Shown here one piece after another: positions 59,185-64,000 of a DNA stretch of 64,000 nucleotides; position 1 is the first letter of the stretch, and each line of letters starts with the position of its first letter. A program made the position numbers and the translations under genes. The stretch lies in assembly GCA_015521085.1 (NCBI GenBank), contig WAOW01000006.1:186001-250000 (forward strand), given 5' to 3'. The notes under the pieces are model-generated. The model made no database searches and had not been told where the DNA came from. It saw only the letters and a list, made by a program, of their open reading frames with translations. The DNA is from Candidatus Thermodiscus eudorianus (lineage in GTDB: Archaea > Thermoproteota > Thermoprotei_A > Sulfolobales > Acidilobaceae).

Positions 59185-60507
59185 TTAGGGGTAGAATAGG
59201 TATAGCACTATGCTTAGGGTGAATGGGAAGATTGATTCTATGATGCTCCATCTTAGTATCAAGCCGATTTCGGCGCTGTCTAGTTTGGATGTATCGGCGT
59301 AGAGTATCTTGTTGAGTGATGCGGTGCCTATTGATAGGAACATGCCTGCTAGGGCTACATTCACGGGGATGGAGTCGTATACGGTTGCCAGGGATAGTAT
59401 GGTTGCCGTCGCGTTGACTAGGCCTCCAAGTGCGGATATGACTAGGGTGGCGATTGATACGGGGAGTATTGCCTGGAACTCGTTGACTATCTGGAAGGAT
59501 AGGGTGAGGACTAAGTATGCCGCCGCACTCTTCAGCGCCAGGCTCCAGGAGAGCGGGTTGGTCACGTGGAGCGTTATCTGCCTGCCGTGAGTGACCTCCC
59601 TTACACCGCCTAGCGAGACGGCTAAGTGCACGAGGACCAGGGTTAAGACGGCTAGCGCCGCATAGACGTCGATCGTGTTTGTGAAAATGTATAGCGCTAT
59701 CAGGATCAGCGCGGAGGCTCTGATCTGGAGTACTGCTAGGATCATCCTTACAGCCATGGAGAGGATCCTCCTCCTAAGCTTGGGGTCGTCTATGCCTGGT
59801 AGTAGAGCAGTGACTCCTCCAATAGCGGCCTCGCTACTGACTAGGCTGCCGAGTCCCGCCGCGTAGAGTAGTCCCCTGCCGCCCCATATCTTAGCCGCTG
59901 CATAGCTTACGAATGAGAGGAGTAGTACTATGGCGAAGAAAATGTACACCTTATAGACTATGTCAACGCCTGCCTGGACAGCGTAGGAGTGTACAATGGG
60001 GCCTATAACCAGGGATATAGCGGCGACCTCAAGCATAGCAAGCATCTCGGAATAGCTTATCTCCGCGGCCAGCCTCTCGGCAGGATACTTCAGGGCCAGT
60101 ATGAGCGTGACTATTACCGCTAGAGAGGCCGACTCTATATGGAGGCCTAGGCCGGCTAGGAAGCCGACTATGAACGTCACGAGCATGACCAGGTACGTGG
60201 TTATACCCAGGATCCTCTGGCGGACCATGCGTGCATAGGCGTGTATTAACACGATTAACACGAGGCTAAGGAAGGCTAGGGGCAGTACTATCCCGCCTCC
60301 AGGCATCTCGGGCGCCAGGTAACGGGCTATGTAAGAAGAGACGGCCCCGTAGATGCTTAGGAGGCCGAAACTCCTCATGCCGGGTATACTACCCGCCTTG
60401 CCCTCCGATTCCTCCGGCCTCAGCTGCGCCCTCTCACGCTCCAAGCCTATAAGTATACCGCCTAGAAGCGATATTATCACGTTAACGACAAAGTCAGCCC
60501 CGCTCAA
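59185..60507 (-). CDS. MgtC/SapB-DUF4010-family membrane protein
   Basis: 440 aa, about a dozen helices. N-terminal MgtC/SapB domain: VVNVIISLLGGILIGLERER (with the conserved GxERE/Q turn) and MRSFGLLSIYGAVSSYI; C-terminal DUF4010-type region (GLGSLVSSEAAIGGVTALLP; ISALGGLVNATATILSLATV). MgtC proteins modulate magnesium and ATPase physiology in bacteria; archaeal function is unknown. TTG 60507 is preceded by a perfect GGAGGTGA site. Second gene after the 164-aa hypothetical protein (6-bp gap). Confidence 0.86.
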   Translation of the reverse strand: MSGADFVVNVIISLLGGILIGLERERAQLRPEESEGKAGSIPGMRSFGLLSIYGAVSSYIARYLAPEMPGGGIVLPLAFLSLVLIVLIHAYARMVRQRILGITTYLVMLVTFIVGFLAGLGLHIESASLAVIVTLILALKYPAERLAAEISYSEMLAMLEVAAISLVIGPIVHSYAVQAGVDIVYKVYIFFAIVLLLSFVSYAAAKIWGGRGLLYAAGLGSLVSSEAAIGGVTALLPGIDDPKLRRRILSMAVRMILAVLQIRASALILIALYIFTNTIDVYAALAVLTLVLVHLAVSLGGVREVTHGRQITLHVTNPLSWSLALKSAAAYLVLTLSFQIVNEFQAILPVSIATLVISALGGLVNATATILSLATVYDSIPVNVALAGMFLSIGTASLNKILYADTSKLDSAEIGLILRWSIIESIFPFTLSIVLYLFYP

Positions 60508-60513
60508 ATAACG

Positions 60514-61008
60514 TCACCTCCAGGCATCCTCTAGGCTCCTCGCAAGTCTTGCAGCCGAGGCCATTGCATCCCCGACCTCGTCTACCGCGAACTGGAACGC
60601 TGAAGACGGCAGTATGTATGGTGGATTCCTCGAACGTGTTTCCCTGCCTAGCTTGACCACGAGAGACTTACCTACGAGTTCTGCGAAAACATAGCGGCCC
60701 TCGACGACGCCATATGCGGCATTCTTGCCCGCTATCCTCCTCCATTTTTTAACCGCGTTGGGGCCGGGCAGGCCGCTTGCACCCCGGCATACTATCTTGA
60801 CCTCGAAGGACGCGGCTGAGGCTCTCTCAGTTACCAGCTCGCGTATCCTGTCTAGAGCGTTTGGAGTGAACTCTACGACGATCCTGCGTGTGATCTCGTC
60901 TTTAAAGACTAGTTTTCCGGCTGAGCCCAGTTCTCGGAGCGTCCTAGTCCAGGGGCTCTCCTCTCTGAGGTACATGGTTGCTATACCATATACCTGGCAT
61001 CCCTTCAC
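60514..61008 (-). CDS. Hypothetical 164-aa protein upstream of MgtC-like gene
   Basis: Soluble, basic, alpha/beta: RIVVEFTPNALDRIRELVTE, ASFEVKIVCRGASGLPGPNA, VEGRYVFAELVGKSLVVKLG, ending in a helix (ASAARLARSLEDAWR). GTG 61008 is preceded by GGTGATGG. No family recognised. It shares a transcript with the MgtC-like membrane protein. Confidence 0.62.
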   Translation of the reverse strand: MKGCQVYGIATMYLREESPWTRTLRELGSAGKLVFKDEITRRIVVEFTPNALDRIRELVTERASAASFEVKIVCRGASGLPGPNAVKKWRRIAGKNAAYGVVEGRYVFAELVGKSLVVKLGRETRSRNPPYILPSSAFQFAVDEVGDAMASAARLARSLEDAWR

Positions 61009-61207
61009 GGCCCATCACCTACTGGTCAGGCGGGGATAACCTCTTCACTACTCGGGTTACCTCGATATCATCATCCCATGCTCTCCTAGGCAAATGCCGC
61101 CCCTTCGGGAACACGAGCCCTCTTCACTGCTCCGACGCGTGGCGATCCACATCGGGGCCATAGCTATATTGCCCAACGCGACCTAATAATAGTGGTGAAC
61201 GGACCCC

Positions 61208-61636
61208 TTGTACAAGAAACTACTCGTCGGAGTCGACTGGTCGGAGGCATCTCTAAAGGCCGTGGAGAAAGCCGTTGAGATGGCTAAAGCCATGGGGTCA
61301 AAGCTAGTCTTGGTAACCGTTGTTCCTCCTCCGACAGTCTTCCTCGGAGAAGCCATGGCGCCCGAAGTCGTCGACACTACCCCGCTTGTAGAGGCAACCC
61401 GGAGGAAACTATCGGAGCTCGCTGACAGGTACCGGGAGGAGCACAAGGTAGAAGTCTTGGTAGAAGTCATTGTCGGCGAACCCTCGGAGTCCATAGTCGA
61501 GTATGCCACGGAGATCGAGGCTGATTTAATTGTCCTCGGCAAAAGGAGGCTTTCCGGCATTGAACGCTTCATCCTTGGCAGTGTCACCAAGAAAGTCGTT
61601 GAGAAGTCGCCAGTCGACGTCTTGATCGTGACGTGA
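61208..61636 (+). CDS. Universal stress protein (single UspA domain)
   Basis: 142 aa. KKLLVGVDWSEASLKAVEKA start (ATP-binding Asp), a long helical insert after VVPPPT, and the closing nucleotide motif GKRRLSGIERFILGSVTKKV (G-x-R-x-x-x-G-x-x-x-x-x-LGS), so likely ATP-binding. Unlike the tandem Usp at 50 kb this is the single-domain form. TTG 61208 follows a GGTGAACGG site. Monocistronic, followed by tRNA-Ser. Confidence 0.9.
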   Translation: MYKKLLVGVDWSEASLKAVEKAVEMAKAMGSKLVLVTVVPPPTVFLGEAMAPEVVDTTPLVEATRRKLSELADRYREEHKVEVLVEVIVGEPSESIVEYATEIEADLIVLGKRRLSGIERFILGSVTKKVVEKSPVDVLIVT

Positions 61637-61686
61637 CCCGGAGGAGTAGACTCTAAAAACCTAGTATGCTATCGGTTATCACGGAA

Positions 61687-61775
61687 GCCGGGGTGCCCGA
61701 GCGGACCAAGGGGACGGGCTTGAGACCCGTTCCCCCTCACGGGGGGCGTGGGTTCGAATCCCACCCCCGGCGCCA
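61687..61775 (+). tRNA. tRNA-Ser (TGA), encoded CCA, no intron
   Basis: Acceptor GCCGGGG/CCCCGGC, discriminator G as in Ser, CCA templated. Anticodon stem ACGGG/CCCGT with loop CTTGAGA (TGA), long variable arm with a GC hairpin (TCCCCCTCACGGGGGG), T-arm GTGGGTTCGAATCCCAC. Confidence 0.95.
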
Positions 61776-61823
61776 TTATATTGGCTTGATGGTTGGTTGC
61801 GGCTCTGAGAGAGGTAGTAGTGC

Positions 61824-62711
61824 ATGTGGAGGGGCTTCCGGGAGAATAGAATTATACACATTATAATAATATTAGTGATATTAGCTTTTATTGTAGCTGG
61901 GATTCACGGTAGGAACCCTGACTCGCCCGACTCGCATAAGCCTGTAGAGGCCAAGACAATGAAGCCCGAGGTCAAAGCGTATTGCATGAGTCATGTGGAA
62001 GACCTGAATTGTATATTATTAATAAAAAATAATTTAAATAAATTAATATATATTAAAAGAGCTGCTATTCTCTACGCGAACACCAGCATAGACCTGGACC
62101 TAAACATGAATGGAATAACAATAGAGCCGAGAAACTATTCAACAATCATCCTAGATATAAACAAGACCAACACTAAGATAACCCAAATCAGCTACAACGG
62201 AAACAGAACTATAACTATAGCATTAGATGCAGGCCCCCTCCTAGACGCCTTGAAAGACCCTGAGGAGACGCCCACACCGATGCTCAATGTCACGCGGAGT
62301 CTAGTTATAGATGCGGGAGAAGGAGCTATAATACCGGTCGACTACGAGTTGAACTTGAGCGGCTCTAATTGGAACCTGCTCGCGTGGATAGAAGCCAACA
62401 CCTCCTCAGGCCTCCTAATCGACACTAAAATCTTCCTGTGGAATGATATACTATACTATGAGAAGGTGGTGAATGTATGGGGGGGAGAAGCAACTATATC
62501 CCTGCCAATACCAGGGACTAATGCCCCTGACTCCATAGTAAGTATGATAACAATAAATATTATTAATAAATATAGTCACCCGGTTAACGTGACGGCTTCC
62601 ATAGCGATCATGGAAACCCCTGGAGTCAATATTTATATAGAGTACATCGGGGGAGGGGTCGAAGTAAGCGCACCCATGGAAGCCGCCATACCCCCGAATC
62701 CTAAGGCCTAG
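61824..62711 (+). CDS. Membrane-anchored surface protein, glycosylation-site rich
   Basis: 295 aa. N-terminal helix (HIIIILVILAFIVAGIHG, residues 12-29) then an exterior beta-rich domain with many sequons (NTS, NYS, NKT, NRT, NVT, NLS). One Cys pair (YCMSHVEDLNC). Encodes two AT-only patches (62,017-62,060 and 62,549-62,570). No family recognised; resembles other short crenarchaeal surface proteins between tRNA-Ser and PAP2. Convergent 11-bp overlap with the PAP2 gene. Confidence 0.68.
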   Translation: MWRGFRENRIIHIIIILVILAFIVAGIHGRNPDSPDSHKPVEAKTMKPEVKAYCMSHVEDLNCILLIKNNLNKLIYIKRAAILYANTSIDLDLNMNGITIEPRNYSTIILDINKTNTKITQISYNGNRTITIALDAGPLLDALKDPEETPTPMLNVTRSLVIDAGEGAIIPVDYELNLSGSNWNLLAWIEANTSSGLLIDTKIFLWNDILYYEKVVNVWGGEATISLPIPGTNAPDSIVSMITINIINKYSHPVNVTASIAIMETPGVNIYIEYIGGGVEVSAPMEAAIPPNPKA

Positions 62712-63417
62712 AGTAGATCCTTAACACTATATCTCCGATCTTTACGGATACGAGTGCCACTATGAAACCCGCAATAACGTCTAACAGGTAGTGGTTTCCA
62801 GTATAAATTACCGTGAATGGGACGGCAATCACCATGAAATATCCTATGAGGAGTAGTTTGGCGTGCTTGTTTCCAAATGCCTTCTTGATGTAGTAGTAGA
62901 AGAAGAATGAATACGCCACATGCATGCTTGGCATGGCCGCGTAGGGGTTCGGGTCTATTGATTTCTCTAGCCCAAGCGCCCGGAATACTATGTTTTGTAT
63001 CCTGGTTATCCCGGGGTAGGCTATCCAGGGAGGGGCTACCGGCCATACTATGTAGGTTGCTACGGCTATGAGGCTAGCCGTTCCCACTGTTACGAGAGCG
63101 TGGATGTAGTTATCCAAGTCAAATACCAACAAATATAATATTAATATAAATAAATATAATGGATGTAGCGAATAAATGATAGAGCAAAAAACGTCGAGAA
63201 GCCACACCCTATGCAACTGAAAGAACACAGCCAAAGGAGCACCGAAAAAATGTTCCTCGAAAGACAACGGAAGACCATACGTAACGCCTGAATTAAACCG
63301 GAAGGCGATAGACCTCGACGCCTCATAGAGAATAAATATAACTGCGAATGGCATGGCTAGTGCTATCCTGTATACGACGGGCTTCAATAGTCTGGCTAGA
63401 CGCACTAACCGCGTCAC
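62701..63417 (-). CDS. PAP2-superfamily membrane phosphatase
   Basis: 238 aa with six helices. Phosphatase motifs: an incomplete KxxxxxxRP region, [15 protein letters not shown] (PSMH, motif 2), and [14 protein letters not shown] (Arg/His-Asp motif 3 with GNHYLLD). Such membrane enzymes dephosphorylate polyprenyl or lipid phosphates (recycling dolichyl-type carriers for glycosylation) or act as inositol-phosphoryl transferases. GTG 63417 overlaps the cbf5 stop by 4 bp, so it follows cbf5 in one transcript. Confidence 0.85.
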   Translation of the reverse strand: MTRLVRLARLLKPVVYRIALAMPFAVIFILYEASRSIAFRFNSGVTYGLPLSFEEHFFGAPLAVFFQLHRVWLLDVFCSIIYSLHPLYLFILILYLLVFDLDNYIHALVTVGTASLIAVATYIVWPVAPPWIAYPGITRIQNIVFRALGLEKSIDPNPYAAMPSMHVAYSFFFYYYIKKAFGNKHAKLLLIGYFMVIAVPFTVIYTGNHYLLDVIAGFIVALVSVKIGDIVLRIYSRP

Positions 63418-64000
63418 GCGCTCGGAGCCTCCCCACTAGCAGACTTAGACCTCCACATCCTCGGATAGAGCCCGGGCTCCATTATCACGCGTAGAGGCTT
63501 AAACGCGATCCCCCTCTCAGCACTCATGACCTCATCGCTCGACATCTCGGCTCTAGCCAGCCCTATTAACTCGCCCTTCAGGGACAGCAGCGCGACGGTA
63601 TCACCCCTCTTTATCCCGCTGTGCAGTCTAGCTACGCCGGGGACCGCGAGCATCGCGCCATGGACTATGCTCTCAACCGCACTATCTCTAACAACCACCT
63701 TGGGCAGATGGCATATAGAATACTCTCCTGGCAGTACGTATTTCCTAAGCAGGTCCTCCTTTGACTCCTCCCTATACCTTAGCAGGGCCTCGGCGATATG
63801 CTGCATCCAAACTAGGTTGCGGTCCTCGTGGAAGGGTCCTGTGCGTATTCTCCTGAGCTCCCTCATGTGGGCTCCCACGCCTAGCACGAGCCCTATGTCC
63901 CAGCATATCTTTCTCATATAGGTTCCGGCCTCCGACCATATGTGGAGGAGACCGTATTTGCCGGTGTACTCGATTAGATCGATCTTATAGACTCTCTTCT
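63414..64000 (-). CDS. cbf5: Cbf5/TruB-type tRNA/rRNA pseudouridine synthase, C-terminal part (cut by window end)
   Basis: The frame is open to the window edge (beyond ATG 63917): reading upstream gives [15 protein letters not shown] and [16 protein letters not shown], the Cbf5/dyskerin core; then LRRIRTGPF and a C-terminal PUA domain ([29 protein letters not shown]). Cbf5 is the catalytic subunit of H/ACA guide RNPs and also modifies tRNA position 55. The catalytic Asp lies beyond the window. PAP2 follows with a 4-bp overlap. Confidence 0.92.
   Translation of the reverse strand, partial: KRVYKIDLIEYTGKYGLLHIWSEAGTYMRKICWDIGLVLGVGAHMRELRRIRTGPFHEDRNLVWMQHIAEALLRYREESKEDLLRKYVLPGEYSICHLPKVVVRDSAVESIVHGAMLAVPGVARLHSGIKRGDTVALLSLKGELIGLARAEMSSDEVMSAERGIAFKPLRVIMEPGLYPRMWRSKSASGEAPSA

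Noticed and set aside
1-64000. CRISPR array, rRNA operon, replication origin or insertion sequence
   Set aside because: No regularly spaced repeats, rRNA-like sequence, origin-recognition gene or transposase was found. The only mobile-DNA traces are the tRNA-Thr repeat and the toxin-antitoxin remnants.

Overview
The window looks like chromosomal DNA of a hyperthermophilic crenarchaeon, most likely Desulfurococcales and possibly Pyrodictiaceae-like (inference). Reasons: archaeal thiolase/HMG-CoA synthase/DUF35/HMG-CoA reductase mevalonate genes; AGG/ATA-rich codons in a roughly half-GC background; tRNA genes with encoded CCA and bulge-helix-bulge introns; TATA boxes, leaderless or GGTGA-led genes; an S-layer protein with a coiled-coil stalk and membrane anchor; and a two-subunit 2-oxoacid:ferredoxin oxidoreductase. 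There is no rRNA, CRISPR array, intact insertion sequence or replication origin that I can recognise.

Layout. 0-4.7 kb: mevalonate genes (the first cut by the window edge), a Nudix hydrolase and D-aminoacyl-tRNA deacylase. 4.7-7.3 kb: EamA transporter, intron-containing tRNA-Gln, GNAT and amidohydrolase. 7.3-10.1 kb: acetate activation and uptake (AMP-forming acyl-CoA synthetase plus GPR1/FUN34/YaaH transporter). 10.2-12.4 kb: winged-helix protein, DUF1641 protein and sulfide:quinone oxidoreductase-like flavoprotein. 12.5-19.4 kb: intron-containing tRNA-Met, small proteins, an ORF with a broken or non-canonical start, diphthamide synthetase, and a threonine synthase/flippase-like/TatD operon. 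19.6-21.6 kb: fused 3-hydroxybutyryl-CoA dehydrogenase/crotonyl-CoA hydratase. 21.7-23.75 kb: an accessory island with a frameshifted vapBC, a hicBA pair and a 37-bp exact duplication of the 3' half of tRNA-Thr, which suggests an integration scar. 23.8-27.8 kb: sodium:solute symporter operon with a hidden 55-aa partner and a divergent regulator whose intergenic region carries a perfect inverted repeat. 27.8-30.6 kb: GT4 glycosyltransferase, TrmY-like methyltransferase, endonuclease IV. 30.7-40.7 kb: a VWA / RHH-PIN / VWA-like gene cluster, the S-layer protein and surface proteins. 40.7-50 kb: PEP synthase, HisRS, radical SAM, AbrB-PhoU regulator, B12/metal ABC transporter. 50-58 kb: universal stress protein, DUF1646 permease, EtfAB, DUF424, KorAB. 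58-64 kb: DUF2258 protein, tRNA-Leu, MgtC-like protein, Usp, tRNA-Ser, PAP2 phosphatase and the C-terminal part of Cbf5.

How the genes fit together (inference). PEP synthase, 2-oxoacid:ferredoxin oxidoreductase, the fused crotonyl-CoA hydratase/3-hydroxybutyryl-CoA dehydrogenase and acyl-CoA synthetase fit a dicarboxylate/4-hydroxybutyrate-type carbon metabolism with acetate assimilation; 4-hydroxybutyryl-CoA dehydratase, the diagnostic enzyme, is not in this window. The SQR-like enzyme suggests sulfur-linked respiration.

Most worth following: the mevalonate-cluster thiolase lacking its Cys nucleophile and the His of the GHP motif; the tRNA-Thr-fragment-bounded hicBA cassette; the VWA / RHH-PIN / VWA-like operon beside the S-layer gene; and the ORF at 14.3 kb whose start is lost to a TAG or a C5 tract. 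Stretches without genes are short. The longest, 12,379-12,716, holds tRNA-Met and the sqr upstream region; 22,839-23,104 holds the tRNA-Thr fragment; in 61,009-61,207 I see nothing specific.
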